NCBI RefSeq assembly: GCF_001421415.1
Contig: NZ_LMKH01000023.1
Location: 1 to 64,000 of the forward strand
Direction: 5' to 3'
Length of the DNA: 64,000 bases
From: Sphingomonas sp. Leaf208
Lineage (GTDB): Bacteria > Pseudomonadota > Alphaproteobacteria > Sphingomonadales > Sphingomonadaceae
Shown here one piece after another: positions 44,790 to 54,546 of this stretch (positions within the stretch are counted from its first letter, which is position 1; every line of letters begins with the position of its first letter). A program made the translations under genes and the position numbers. The notes beneath the pieces were generated by a model. It did no database searches. It was not told the DNA's origin and worked only from the letters and a program-made list of their open reading frames with translations.

Positions 44790-45899
44790 ATGTCCGTTCC
44801 AGCTTTTACGCCGTCTTCCGCCTTCCGCCATGAGCCGAACGCGACTCCGGTCGAGGCGAACGAGCGGGCGAAGCGACTGATCGATCCCGGATTCGGACGG
44901 GTCTTTACCGATCACATGGCGATGATCCGCTACAGCGAGACCGAGGGCTGGCATGACGCGCGGATCACCGCGCGCGCGCCGCTGACGATCGATCCGGCCT
45001 CGTCGGTGTTGCATTACGCGCAGGAGATCTTCGAGGGGATGAAGGCGTATCGACTCGCTAATGGCGGCACCGCGCTGTTCCGCCCCGAGGCGAATGCCCG
45101 CCGTTTCCAGGATTCGGCACGGCGCCTCGCGATGCCCGAGCTGCCGACCGAGCTGTTCCTCGAGTCGGTCGAGCGCCTCGTGAAAACCGATGCGACCTGG
45201 ATCCCGGAGAGCGATGGCGGCGCGCTGTATCTGCGCCCATTCATGTTCGCGAGCGAAGTGTTCCTCGGCGTGAAGCCGTCCGCCGAATATCTCTACATGG
45301 TGCTCGCCTCTTCGGTCGGCGCCTACTTCAAGGGCGGCGCCCCCACCGTGTCGATCTGGGTCAGCCAGCAATACACGCGCGCTGCTCAGGGCGGCACTGG
45401 CGCGGCCAAGTGCGGCGGCAACTACGCCGCCAGCCTGCTCGCGCAGTCCGAGGCGATCCGCAACGGCTGTGACCAAGTGGTCTTCCTCGATGCGGCCGAG
45501 CGGCGCTGGGTCGAGGAACTCGGCGGCATGAACATCTTCTTCGTGTTCGACGACGGCAGCATGGCGACCCCTGCCCTCACCGGCACGATCCTGCCCGGCA
45601 TCACCCGCGACTCGATCCTGACGCTCGCCCGCGCGAACGGCATTACTGTCCGCGAGGAAGGCTACACGATCGAGCAGTGGCGCGCAGACGCCGCCAGCGG
45701 CCGGCTGGTCGAGGCGTTCGCCTGCGGCACCGCAGCCGTGGTCACGCCGATCGGCACCGTCGCCAGTCCCGAGGGCCGCTTCACGATCGGTGATGGCGCT
45801 CCGGGTGCGCTAACGATGCGGATGCGCGACGCGCTCGTGTCGATCCAGCGTGGCACCGCGCCGGACGAGAACAACTGGCTGCACCATCTCGCGGATTGA
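44790..45899 (+). CDS. ilvE: Branched-chain amino acid aminotransferase
   Basis: 369 residues, the long class IV form. VLHYAQEIFEGMKAYRL and FRPEANARRFQDSARRLAMP match the BCAT substrate-binding region. GTGAAKCGGNYAAS places the PLP Lys at about residue 207. VEELGGMNIFFVFDDG and GTILPGITRDSILTLA complete the cofactor site. It transfers the amino group between glutamate and the 2-keto acids of Leu, Ile and Val. Confidence 0.93.
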   Translation: MSVPAFTPSSAFRHEPNATPVEANERAKRLIDPGFGRVFTDHMAMIRYSETEGWHDARITARAPLTIDPASSVLHYAQEIFEGMKAYRLANGGTALFRPEANARRFQDSARRLAMPELPTELFLESVERLVKTDATWIPESDGGALYLRPFMFASEVFLGVKPSAEYLYMVLASSVGAYFKGGAPTVSIWVSQQYTRAAQGGTGAAKCGGNYAASLLAQSEAIRNGCDQVVFLDAAERRWVEELGGMNIFFVFDDGSMATPALTGTILPGITRDSILTLARANGITVREEGYTIEQWRADAASGRLVEAFACGTAAVVTPIGTVASPEGRFTIGDGAPGALTMRMRDALVSIQRGTAPDENNWLHHLAD

Positions 45900-45951
45900 C
45901 GTCCGCAAGGGCTTTTCACGCGCCGCTGCCCCGCTATAAGGCCGCCTCTGT

Positions 45952-46026
45952 TGGGGCGTCGCCAAGTGGTAAGGCAGCGGCTTTTGATGCCGCCATGCGC
46001 AGGTTCGAACCCTGCCGCCCCAGCCA
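45952..46026 (+). tRNA. tRNA-Gln (TTG)
   Basis: Acceptor TGGGGCG / CGCCCCA, D-arm around GCCAAGTGGTAAGGC, anticodon stem CGGCT / TGCCG region with loop containing TTG, T-arm CAGGTTCGAACCCTG. CCA is encoded at 46024-46026. The U1 start and TTG anticodon are typical of tRNA-Gln. Confidence 0.93.
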
Positions 46027-46287
46027 AGTCTTACCTAATTCTCGATCTGCTGTAATTGTCGGCGATGTGCGACCATCAGCCAGTCGAGTGTCGCAATCGC
46101 ATCTTCGCGGACTGATCACCGCCTTGGCTTCGGTCCAGCTAGTTTATCGCCGCGGTCACATTTTTTGGCGATCTGGAGCGACGCCTATCGGGGCCGTCAC
46201 GTCGCATTCCCCCGGTAGAGCTGCCCCGCCTAGGCCAGGCGAGCCCCGCGCACTTGGCATCCGCTTCCACATCGTTACGCTGGAGGA

Positions 46288-47466
46288 ATGCAACTCACCC
46301 GGCCTCAAGCAGAAACTCTCGCGCGCGACGGGATGGCCGCGCTCCGCAACGGTAACGCGGCACGCGCCTATGAAATGCTGTCCCTTCTACGCGACGGGGC
46401 ACCGGGCATGCCCGCGCCGTGGTTCCTGATCGCACAAGCCGCGCAGTCGCTCGGCCGCGACGACGAGGCGGAAACCGCGCTGGTGCATTTCCTGGCAGCA
46501 GAACCACGCCACCTGGCTGCGCTGTTGACGATGGCCGCGCTGAAGGTCCGACGCGGCGACGAGCGCGCGGCGCAATCCTTTTATTGCACCGCGCTGAACG
46601 TCGCCACGCTGCCGAATGCCACGATAGCGCCCGTCCTGATGCCGATGCTGAAGGCCGGTGAAGCGTTCCTGGCGGATTGCGCGAAACGGTTTGCCGCACA
46701 TCTCGGCGATGCGCTGGCGGGGACTGGTCTTGCCGCTGGCGTATCAGGAGGGCGTACGCGGTACGCGCTCGACCTGCTGCTCGGACGGCGCGAACTGTAT
46801 CTGCAACAGCCTTCGATGTTCTATTTTCCCGGGCTTGCGCAGCGTGCGTTCTTCGAGCGCGACGAGTTCGCGTGGGTTGCAGCCATGGAGGCCGCGACCG
46901 CAGATATGCGTGCCGAGCTGGAAAGCGTCGTCGCGGCCGAGAAGGGCTTTGCGCCCTATGTCCAGTCGACGCCAGACCGGCCAGCGCCGGCCAACCCGTT
47001 GCTCGACGATCCAAGCTGGAGCGCGTTCCATTTGTGGCGCGGGGGCGAGCGCGTGGAACCCAACGCATCGTCCTGTCCGCATACCATGGCCGCACTCGAG
47101 CAAGCACCGATCCCGATCATCGCGGGCCGCTCGCCGATGGCCATCTTTTCGCTGCTGAAGCCTGGCACGCACATTCGACCGCATCACGGGATGCTCAACA
47201 CGCGACTGATCTGTCATCTGCCGCTGATCTCACCCGAAGGATGCGCGCTGCGGGTCGGCGCGGAAACGCGCGCGTGGCGAGCCGGCGAGATGCTGATCTT
47301 CGACGATTCGTTCGAGCATGAGGCGTGGAACCGCGGCACGGAAACCCGGATCGTCCTGCTGTTCGAGGTTTGGCGGCCCGAACTGACCGCCAACGAACGC
47401 GCCGCGCTGACAGACATCTTCGAGGCCATCGACACCTATCAGGGCGCAGCGATCGACACGGGCTGA
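46288..47466 (+). CDS. TPR / aspartyl-asparaginyl beta-hydroxylase-like protein (copy 1)
   Basis: 392 residues. The N-terminal 110 residues are TPR-like helical pairs (ARAYEMLSLLRDGAPGMPAPWFLIAQAAQSLGRDDEAE). The C-terminal domain (about 210-375) is a 2-oxoglutarate/Fe(II) aspartyl/asparaginyl beta-hydroxylase fold: SLLKPGTHIRPHHGMLNTRLICHLPL with the first Fe-binding His, LRVGAETRAWRAGEMLIFDD, then FEHEAWNRGTETRIVLLFEVW with the second His and Arg. It should hydroxylate Asp/Asn or a related residue of a protein or peptide. It is convergent with a paralogue. Confidence 0.82.
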   Translation: MQLTRPQAETLARDGMAALRNGNAARAYEMLSLLRDGAPGMPAPWFLIAQAAQSLGRDDEAETALVHFLAAEPRHLAALLTMAALKVRRGDERAAQSFYCTALNVATLPNATIAPVLMPMLKAGEAFLADCAKRFAAHLGDALAGTGLAAGVSGGRTRYALDLLLGRRELYLQQPSMFYFPGLAQRAFFERDEFAWVAAMEAATADMRAELESVVAAEKGFAPYVQSTPDRPAPANPLLDDPSWSAFHLWRGGERVEPNASSCPHTMAALEQAPIPIIAGRSPMAIFSLLKPGTHIRPHHGMLNTRLICHLPLISPEGCALRVGAETRAWRAGEMLIFDDSFEHEAWNRGTETRIVLLFEVWRPELTANERAALTDIFEAIDTYQGAAIDTG

Positions 47467-47500
47467 GCAGATCCCTGCGGGCAGCCCGTCGGCCCCGGCT

Positions 47501-48802
47501 TCAGTCGGCAACGTCTCCGCTATTGCCGAGCTTGTTGCCGAGAGAACCGAACAGGCGGCGCAGCATGGTCGTCTCGTCAGGCGTCAGATGGGGATTCCAG
47601 ACATCGACGATCAGGACGGCCCGGATCGTGTCACTGTCGTTCCAGGCCTCGTGCTCGATCGTATCGTCGAACACGAACGCCTCGCCGATGCGCCATTCGC
47701 GGGCCTCTCCCCCGACGCGGAAACCGCATTTGTCGGGCACGATCAGCGGCAGGTGCACGACCGATCGAATATTGCTGACCCCGGTGTGCGGCGGCAAATG
47801 CGTGCCGGGCTTGAGGACCGAAAAGAATGCGGTCGGTGCGCGGCCGGGAATATCCGCCAGCGGCAACGCATCGAGGATCGCCGCGGTCTGCGGACACCGC
47901 GCGCAGACTGCGTCGTCGCGGACACCGTAGCGCCACAGATAGCGTGCGCTCCACTGGTCCGAGCGATCGAGCGGACTCCACAGATTGGCCGGCGTCCCGA
48001 GCGGCATCGTCACGTAGGGCGTGAAGCCCGCCGACGGTTCGGCGAGCAACGCCTTCAGTTCGGCGAGAATGACGGGTGTCGCCGCCTCGAACTCGGCCAG
48101 CCAGGCGAAGTGTTCGCGCGCGAAGAACTCGTCGGCCGGGAGGAACGGGAAATGCATCCCGTGCGGCGCGGGTGCGTAGATCGTCCGACGCCCCAACATC
48201 GCATCGACGCAGGCATCGAACCGGCGGCGCTGTGCAGGGCTAGCGCCCGCCCGCAATGGCTGCATAGCGGCATCGACATCGTCCGACAGCGCGCGCGCGT
48301 GGAAGGCGATCCGGTCCGACGCCCGCGCCAGCAATTGATCGAGCGGCGGCGATCGGTCCGCCATCGATTGGACGATCGTCGCCACCCCGCCCCAGCGGAA
48401 CGCCGCCTGCGCCGCATCGCCGGTCCGGTCGTGCAGTTCGGCAAGGCGCACGTTCGCCATCAGGTTGCGCTGGTCGAGCGCCAGCGCGCGCTCCAGCGCG
48501 GTCCGCTCCGCCGTCGCATCGCCCAACCCGCGGTGCGCACTCGCCAGGTTCATCCACAGCGGCGCGGCGGCGGGATCGGCATTTGCTGCACGCGCGAAAT
48601 ACTCGGCGGCGGCCTGGTCGTCCCGCCCCAGCGCGGCCATCCCCAGCGCGTTGAGCGCGACGGGATGATCGGGTGAGATCGTCAGGATCTCCCGGTACGC
48701 CGCCCCCGACCGCGCGGCATCGCCCGACCGGTGTGCCTGGTCGCCGTCACGCAGCAGCGCGTCGACCCGTTGTGCCAGTTGACTGCTCACGCCGATCGCC
48801 AA
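47501..48802 (-). CDS. TPR / aspartyl-asparaginyl beta-hydroxylase-like protein (copy 2)
   Basis: 433 residues (a GTG at 48790 is an alternative start). The N-terminal TPR region is longer than in copy 1 (DGDQAHRSGDAARSGAAYREI, NALGMAALGRDDQAAAEYFARA, MNLASAHRGLGDATAERTALE: about three to four repeats). The C-terminal hydroxylase domain has SVLKPGTHLPPHTGVSNIRSVVHLPL, a FRVGGEAREWRIGEAFVFDD core and IEHEAWNDSDTIRAVLIVDVW. The pair of paralogues in tail-to-tail orientation implies duplication followed by divergence in target choice. Confidence 0.82.
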   Translation of the reverse strand: MAIGVSSQLAQRVDALLRDGDQAHRSGDAARSGAAYREILTISPDHPVALNALGMAALGRDDQAAAEYFARAANADPAAAPLWMNLASAHRGLGDATAERTALERALALDQRNLMANVRLAELHDRTGDAAQAAFRWGGVATIVQSMADRSPPLDQLLARASDRIAFHARALSDDVDAAMQPLRAGASPAQRRRFDACVDAMLGRRTIYAPAPHGMHFPFLPADEFFAREHFAWLAEFEAATPVILAELKALLAEPSAGFTPYVTMPLGTPANLWSPLDRSDQWSARYLWRYGVRDDAVCARCPQTAAILDALPLADIPGRAPTAFFSVLKPGTHLPPHTGVSNIRSVVHLPLIVPDKCGFRVGGEAREWRIGEAFVFDDTIEHEAWNDSDTIRAVLIVDVWNPHLTPDETTMLRRLFGSLGNKLGNSGDVAD

Positions 48803-48808
48803 GCGCGC

Positions 48809-49069
48809 TTATTGACCGCCCATCGCAGCGCGATCCACCACGTCCTGGCCCGCCGCGCGCCCCTCCTGGGCGAGCCGGTTCCATTCGGCACGCGTATGGC
48901 ATTCGCGCCGGGTCTCGACCAGCGAGCCTGACGGTGCGGAGCGTTTGCAGATCGGCCGCTCCGGCTTGGCAACCGCCTTCGCCGGCGCCGACGGTTCGGG
49001 TTGCTGCGCGAACACAGAGGATGTCGCAATGACAATCGTCGCCAGACTAATCGCAATCCGCTTCATCAT
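48809..49069 (-). CDS. Small secreted hypothetical protein
   Basis: 86 residues with a Sec signal peptide (KRIAISLATIVIATSSVFAQQ, cleavage at the AQ site). It has a short mature domain with two Cys (PICKRSAPSG, ETRRECHTRAEW), perhaps one disulfide. I have seen this RRxCHTRAEW-type short motif in other sphingomonad secreted proteins but cannot assign a function. It lies 6 bp upstream of the copy 2 hydroxylase start and is co-directional, so possibly the same operon. Confidence 0.6.
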   Translation of the reverse strand: MMKRIAISLATIVIATSSVFAQQPEPSAPAKAVAKPERPICKRSAPSGSLVETRRECHTRAEWNRLAQEGRAAGQDVVDRAAMGGQ

Positions 49070-49198
49070 CGCACAACCTCCCGGAGCACCGCGTTCGTTG
49101 CCGTATCATGCCGTATTCACCGGCGGGCACAATCGCAAAATAGCATGGTAGCGTCCTGGCTGGTGGCGATCGGCGCCGTGATATGCGATCCCGATTGC

Positions 49199-50293
49199 AT
49201 GACCATCCCGGCGCGATATCCCTCCACCACCAATACCGGCTTTGGCGCTGGCGCCGCTACCGGGTCCGCCCTCACGCCCGCGCCCGCGGCTCGCATTACC
49301 GACCCGCAATGGCTCGCGCATCGCTACGATCCCGGTCACGACGCAGTTCACCTGATCGCCGCGGACCGCGCCATGCGGAATGCTGCGACGTTCCTGACCG
49401 ATGAATTCCTGCCGACTGCGGCAGCGCCGGTCGTGGTCCCCCGCCAGCAGGCGACCGCCATGATCCCGCGGATCGATCCGGTTCATTTCATCTTCCACTC
49501 GGCCTATTGCTGTTCGACCCTGCTCGCGCAGGTTCTCGACCGTGCGGGACTTGCGTCGACGCTGAAGGAACCGCTGATTCTCAACGACCTTGTCGGCTGG
49601 CGCCACCGCGGCGGCAACCCGGCACAGGTCGCCGACCGGCTCGACAGCGCACTCACGCTGCTGTCGCGCGCATTCGTGCCGGGCGAGGCGGTGATCGTGA
49701 AGCCGTCCAACGTGGTCAATGCACTGGCTCCGACGATGATGACGCTTCGTCCAGAGGCACACGCGGTGCTCCTGTACGCGCCACTGCGGGTCTTTCTTAC
49801 GTCGATCGCGCGCAAGGGCATGTGGGGGCGTTTGTGGGTACGCGAGCTGCTTGCCAAACAGCTGGCGGACGGCATGGTCGACCTTGGCTTCGCGCCCGAG
49901 GATTATTTCAGGCTGACCGACCTGCAGGTCGCGGCGGTCGGCTGGATCGCACAGGCCGACCTGTTCGCCGGGCTCGCGACGCGGTTTCCGGGACGCGTGC
50001 GATCGTTGCAGAGCGAGACGCTGCTCGCCACGCCCCGCCCGGCGCTGGCCGCGCTCTGTACCCTGTTCGGCTTGGCCGACGATCCCGCGACAATCGACGC
50101 GTTGGCGGCAAGCGAGGCGTTCGGGCGCAACGCCAAGGACGGCAAGGCGTACCGTGCTGCCGACCGCACGCGAGAACAGATCGACGGTGCGGCATTCCAC
50201 GCCGAGGAAATCGACAAGGTGCTGGTCTGGGCCGAAGCGGTCGCCCGCGGGGCCGGCGTAGCACTCGATCCACCCGCGCCGCTGCTCGACTGA
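49199..50293 (+). CDS. P-loop sulfotransferase-like protein
   Basis: 364 residues from ATG 49199; an in-frame ATG at 49145 is possible and no clear ribosome-binding site decides. HFIFHSAYCCSTLLAQVLDRAG (about 97-118) is a P-loop variant (x-S-A-x-C-x-S-T-L) resembling sulfotransferase-like proteins. VLLYAPLRVFLTSIARKGMWGR gives the second nucleotide-contact region. PAPS-dependent sulfation is possible but not shown. It is convergent with the TonB-dependent receptor and separated by a terminator, beside two Asp/Asn hydroxylases. Confidence 0.6.
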   Translation: MTIPARYPSTTNTGFGAGAATGSALTPAPAARITDPQWLAHRYDPGHDAVHLIAADRAMRNAATFLTDEFLPTAAAPVVVPRQQATAMIPRIDPVHFIFHSAYCCSTLLAQVLDRAGLASTLKEPLILNDLVGWRHRGGNPAQVADRLDSALTLLSRAFVPGEAVIVKPSNVVNALAPTMMTLRPEAHAVLLYAPLRVFLTSIARKGMWGRLWVRELLAKQLADGMVDLGFAPEDYFRLTDLQVAAVGWIAQADLFAGLATRFPGRVRSLQSETLLATPRPALAALCTLFGLADDPATIDALAASEAFGRNAKDGKAYRAADRTREQIDGAAFHAEEIDKVLVWAEAVARGAGVALDPPAPLLD

Positions 50294-50442
50294 GCACAAA
50301 GCCAAGCGGAGCTTCACGCCGCCGATGGCTGGGATCCTGCGTACCCCGTCATGTCAAACTGAGACGCAGCGTCTTCCTTCGCGCCAACCAGCCGGCCCCG
50401 CGCGGCACGAAGGTTGCGACCCCATTCACGTCCCCCACGGGC

Positions 50443-50472
50443 AAAAAAAAGGGCGACTCCGAAGAGCCGCCC
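50443..50472 (-). terminator. Terminator of the TonB-dependent receptor gene
   Basis: On the minus strand GGGCGGCTC / GAGTCGCCC pair across TTCG (one G-U wobble), followed by eight T. This is a text-book intrinsic terminator 21 bp after the receptor stop. Confidence 0.9.
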
Positions 50473-50493
50473 CGAGATCGGATCGTCGAGATC

Positions 50494-53400
50494 CTAGAAG
50501 TGCAGTCGTGCCCCGACCGCAAAGCGACGGCCCAGAGCGTCGTACGTCGACGGATAGGTGTTGCCGCTGTTGTACAGGGTCGAACCAACAGTCGAACCAA
50601 CGATCGGTGGCTTCTTGTCGAACAAGTTCTGCACCGTGATGGTGAAGTCGAAGTTCTCGGCCACACCGATCCGAGTAGACAGATCAATGTAATCGTAGCT
50701 CGGGATCTTGCCAAAATTGTAAGTATCGCCTGCAAGCTGCCCGCCGGTGAGCGTGCCCGAGAAGGGTGTCGTGGCTGCCGAGGTAATTGCTACTGGCTCG
50801 TATCGCACCTTGTCGACGTGGCGCCAAAGCACAGAGAGGTCGACGTTGTTGAAGAACGAGAAGGTCGCGCGCGAATTCCACGAGAACTTCGGCTGGATCG
50901 ATGCGCAGTTCACCGAATAATAGCCGGTGCACTCACGGTTGAGTGAAGTTGGCGTGGCCTGGAACTTCGAATCGTGCGTGTAGTTGCCCTGGAACGACAG
51001 CGCGAGCTTGACGTCCTGGAACAGTGGCGTGCGGTAGTTGACGCCGAGATCGATACCGTCGGTCTTGATCTTGCCCAGGTTCGACAAGGGCTGTGGAAGA
51101 CCCGTGAAGACCGACTGGTCGCCCGACAACGCACCCGTCACTGGCTCACGACGGATCGACGTGCATGCGGTGCTGGACGCGCTCGGGGCAGTGATAAAGC
51201 ATGCATTGATGATATCACCGGGGGTCGGGTTGGTAATCGCCCGCTTCACCTTGATGTTGTAGTAGTCGACCGTGATCGAGAGGCCACGAATGAACTGCGT
51301 CGGCTGGAACACGATACCCGCGGTGATGCTGTCCGACTTTTCAGGGCCAACGTTCGGGTTGCCACCACCGGTAGCAACAGCCTGTCCGGACGTCGGAGTC
51401 TGGATCAAGCCAAGCTGCGACGCAGGTGCACCCTGAGCCAAGCAGATTGCGGCCAGATTACCCGCTGGAGTTGGGGCAATGCGCTCACCCTTGTCATTGA
51501 ACGAAGCGCACGGATCAGTCGACAGATTGGTCAGGCCCGAGACGAGCGGCGCAAACAACTCGCTGATGTTCGGTGCGCGAACCGCACGCTGGTACATGCC
51601 ACGGAACTTCAGGCCCGTCGCCGGCTCCCAGCTGCCGCCAGCCTTGTAGGTGGTCGTATTGAAGGTCGGCGCAGCCGCCGTGAACACCTTGTAGTGGGAG
51701 TAGCGTACGCCGGCCTCGAGCGTCAGGCTCTGGAAGAACGGACGATCCTGAACCAACGGCGCGATGAGTTCGCCAAAGCCTTCGGTAACTTCATAGCCGC
51801 CGTCGATGTTCGGCGCGGCGCCACCGGCGCCACCAAGCTCGCCCGAAGTCTGCGCCAGCGTGTCGGAACGCTGCGACGCACGATATTTGCGATACTCGCC
51901 ACCGGCCGCGAAGCCGATCGAGTCCGTTGCGAACGGCGAAGCGAAGCCGAAGTCGCCGTTCAGGACTGCACGAGCCTGGGCCAGCGACGTACGGATCGTC
52001 GTGGTGCTCTCACCCGTGATGTACGGGATCTGGTTTGCAGCGATCGAACCATCGGCACCGAACACGTTCAACGGAACGCAGCCCGATCCGGCCGTGAGCG
52101 CTGCACCGTTCGGAGCGCCGCCAAGGCAGGTCGTGGTGTTGGTCGCGTAAAGCGCCGAACGTACGCGGGACGTCAGGACATAGCCCTGCAGGGTCTGCGT
52201 ATTCTCCGATTCGCCATACCCGCCCGACACGTCAAGCTTGATACCGTCGGTAATGCCGACCTTCACGCCTGCGCGATAGTCGAAGATGGTGGTCTGGAAG
52301 TTCGAGATACGCGGACCAGCTTCGGTCGTACGGCGCGACAGGTTGGTCGTGATCGTGCGGAAGTTGGGATCCGTGACGCTGGTCGCCGCTGCTGCGGCGG
52401 TGCACTGGGCGGCCGTGATGCCGGCCGCGGTGCAAAATTGTGCGCGCGCCGCTGCAGGCAGGTACGGGTTCGACAGCGGGATCACCACTGACGAGCCAAA
52501 TACGCCCGACGGTGCGACAACCGTCTGGACGGTGTTCTTCGAGAACAGCCCGCGCGTGTAGACCTCGATATTGTCCGAGACGTCGTAATGGCCCGCGCCG
52601 TACATATTGAAGCGCTCGAACGGCGTTTGAAAAATGTTGTACGGGTTGAAGTTGAACGGCACCACTGCCGTCGTCAGCCCACCCGTCGTCGGGTTAATCT
52701 GGCGACGGCCTCCAAGCGTGAAGACCGACGGGGTCGTCGTGCCCGAACCACTGGTGCCGCCCGAGAACGAATCATAGTTCTGGATCGAGTAGGGCCGCTC
52801 GCCCTGATAGACCGGGTCGGACTGCTGATAGCCGACGGAGAACACCGCGTTGCCGCGACCGTCGTCGAAGTTCGCGCCGATCGTGATGTCGCCACGGAAA
52901 TACGCACCATCGCCACGCCCGGTGATCTGGTTCGACACCGACGCGTCGATACCCGAGAAATCCGAACGGGTGACGAAGTTGACGACACCGGCAACGGCAT
53001 CAGCGCCATAGGTGGTTGCAGCACCACCGGTCAGCGCATCGACGCGCTCGACCAGCGCCAGTGGAATGTTGTTCAGATCAACGCGGCCGGCGAGGCCCGA
53101 TGGTGCCAGTCGGTTGCCGTCGAGCAGTACGACGTTGCGAGTCGAGCCGAGACCGCGAAGGTCGACGTACGATGCGCCGCCATTGCCGTTGTTCACGGCA
53201 GAACCGATGCTCGGCACCGCGCCCGGCAACGTGCGAAGAACGTCCTCGGCGGTGTTCGACTGGCGGAGCTTAATTTCCTCTTGGCCAATTACCTGAACAG
53301 GCGACGAAGCGATCAGCGCCGGATTCTTGATTAGCGAGCCGGTGACGACGATGTCGCCCTGGCTGTTCTCGGTGGTCGGCGCCGCTTCGGACGTCGTCAT

Positions 53401-53574
53401 GCCGACCTCGCCCTGAGCGTTTGCGCCCGGCGTGGTTGCTTGGGTCGCGGTCGCGCCCCCAGCGCGAATCCCCGAATTGTCACCCTGGACTTGCGCGAAC
53501 GCTGGCGTGGCAAGCGTCGCCGCTCCCATGAGCAGCGTGGTCGCAAGCAGGTGTGCACGAGCAGCAGATGTCAT
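50494..53574 (-). CDS. TonB-dependent outer-membrane receptor
   Basis: 1026 residues from the ATG at 53574, preceded by AAGGGGGC; the frame extends further upstream without merit. A signal peptide ends at AFAQ. The plug domain (about 75-190) has the conserved AEDVLRTLPGAVPS and YVDLRGLGSTRNVVLLDGNRLAPS segments. The rest is a beta-barrel ending ...RRFAVGARLHF, with the terminal aromatic needed for BAM insertion. It takes up a TonB-energised ligand; the large subfamily size and the Asn/Ser/Thr-rich loops fit oligosaccharide or peptide ligands in sphingomonads. The substrate is unknown. Confidence 0.92.
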   Translation of the reverse strand: MTSAARAHLLATTLLMGAATLATPAFAQVQGDNSGIRAGGATATQATTPGANAQGEVGMTTSEAAPTTENSQGDIVVTGSLIKNPALIASSPVQVIGQEEIKLRQSNTAEDVLRTLPGAVPSIGSAVNNGNGGASYVDLRGLGSTRNVVLLDGNRLAPSGLAGRVDLNNIPLALVERVDALTGGAATTYGADAVAGVVNFVTRSDFSGIDASVSNQITGRGDGAYFRGDITIGANFDDGRGNAVFSVGYQQSDPVYQGERPYSIQNYDSFSGGTSGSGTTTPSVFTLGGRRQINPTTGGLTTAVVPFNFNPYNIFQTPFERFNMYGAGHYDVSDNIEVYTRGLFSKNTVQTVVAPSGVFGSSVVIPLSNPYLPAAARAQFCTAAGITAAQCTAAAAATSVTDPNFRTITTNLSRRTTEAGPRISNFQTTIFDYRAGVKVGITDGIKLDVSGGYGESENTQTLQGYVLTSRVRSALYATNTTTCLGGAPNGAALTAGSGCVPLNVFGADGSIAANQIPYITGESTTTIRTSLAQARAVLNGDFGFASPFATDSIGFAAGGEYRKYRASQRSDTLAQTSGELGGAGGAAPNIDGGYEVTEGFGELIAPLVQDRPFFQSLTLEAGVRYSHYKVFTAAAPTFNTTTYKAGGSWEPATGLKFRGMYQRAVRAPNISELFAPLVSGLTNLSTDPCASFNDKGERIAPTPAGNLAAICLAQGAPASQLGLIQTPTSGQAVATGGGNPNVGPEKSDSITAGIVFQPTQFIRGLSITVDYYNIKVKRAITNPTPGDIINACFITAPSASSTACTSIRREPVTGALSGDQSVFTGLPQPLSNLGKIKTDGIDLGVNYRTPLFQDVKLALSFQGNYTHDSKFQATPTSLNRECTGYYSVNCASIQPKFSWNSRATFSFFNNVDLSVLWRHVDKVRYEPVAITSAATTPFSGTLTGGQLAGDTYNFGKIPSYDYIDLSTRIGVAENFDFTITVQNLFDKKPPIVGSTVGSTLYNSGNTYPSTYDALGRRFAVGARLHF

Positions 53575-53796
53575 ATTAGCCCCCTTGTTGCCGGCGTATC
53601 GCCGTGCATTTGCCCCCGGAAAAAGAACCGGCTCTGGGAGGGGTGTATCGATCGCTATTACCGCACCGCAATGAATATCGTCGATTCGGACCTTTTGAGT
53701 TCCGTTTGCGACATTAGCGTGACATAAGCGCAACATAGTGTCCCCCGCCGGTGTCGGCCGATAGATTCTTTCCTTTATTCGTCTCGAGGTAGTCCA

Positions 53797-54336
53797 ATGC
53801 GTGATTTGCGTGCTTATTGCGTTCCGTTTGCACTCCTCGCTCTGGCGGGCGTCTCCTGCGGTGCACCGGCAACCGCCGCCCCCGATCGGACCTCGTCGCG
53901 AACATTGGACGCGCTTGCCGAATGCCAGCAGGTTGCGACCGATGCTGCTCGGCTGTCGTGCTTCGACGCAGCCGCTCGCGAGATCGCGAGCGCACGCAAG
54001 TCCGGCAGCTTGCTGGCGCTGGACCGCGCAGCTGTCGTCGAGCGTAAACAGCAGCGATTCGGGCTCGCAGATGCGGCAAAAAACCCCCTTGGCGGCGGCG
54101 AGGCCGACCGGCTTACAAGGGTTACCGAGGTGAAGACGACGATCACCGGTGTAAGGGCGTCAAGTTACGCGCGTTACTTAATCCAGCTGGCCAACAATAC
54201 GGCGTGGGAGACAATCGAGCCTTTGACGCTCGCACCGCGTCCCGGCACCGCGGTCATCATCAAGCAGTCTGGTTTCGGCGGGTTTAAAGCGTTGATCGAC
54301 GGCGAACGACCGGTTTTGGTGAAGCGTCAGCGCTAG
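53797..54336 (+). CDS. Secreted hypothetical protein
   Basis: 179 residues with a signal peptide (MRDLRAYCVPFALLALAGVSCGAPATA). It contains DALAECQQVATDAARLSCFDAAAREI, a two-Cys helical motif widespread in small periplasmic proteins of sphingomonads. A C-terminal beta-rich part (TITGVRASSYARYLIQLANNTAWETIEP) follows. It is divergent from the TonB receptor gene, so 222 bp hold both promoters. Function unknown. Confidence 0.65.
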   Translation: MRDLRAYCVPFALLALAGVSCGAPATAAPDRTSSRTLDALAECQQVATDAARLSCFDAAAREIASARKSGSLLALDRAAVVERKQQRFGLADAAKNPLGGGEADRLTRVTEVKTTITGVRASSYARYLIQLANNTAWETIEPLTLAPRPGTAVIIKQSGFGGFKALIDGERPVLVKRQR

Positions 54337-54546
54337 TGACTGGGGCAAAAATAGGCTTAAGCGCGTCTCGTGGATTTCACTGCCCGAGCTAGCAGGTACG
54401 AACCCGCGATCACGGACGATTTCGGCCCGCTACGGATGCCTGGCGGTCGCGGTGCGAGGTCTTTGGCCGGCGTAGTCGCGACACCGGCTTGCCGCAGGAC
54501 CGCCACGCGTTAAGCAGGGGCAACCGCTGTCCTGCCGGAGCCCCCG

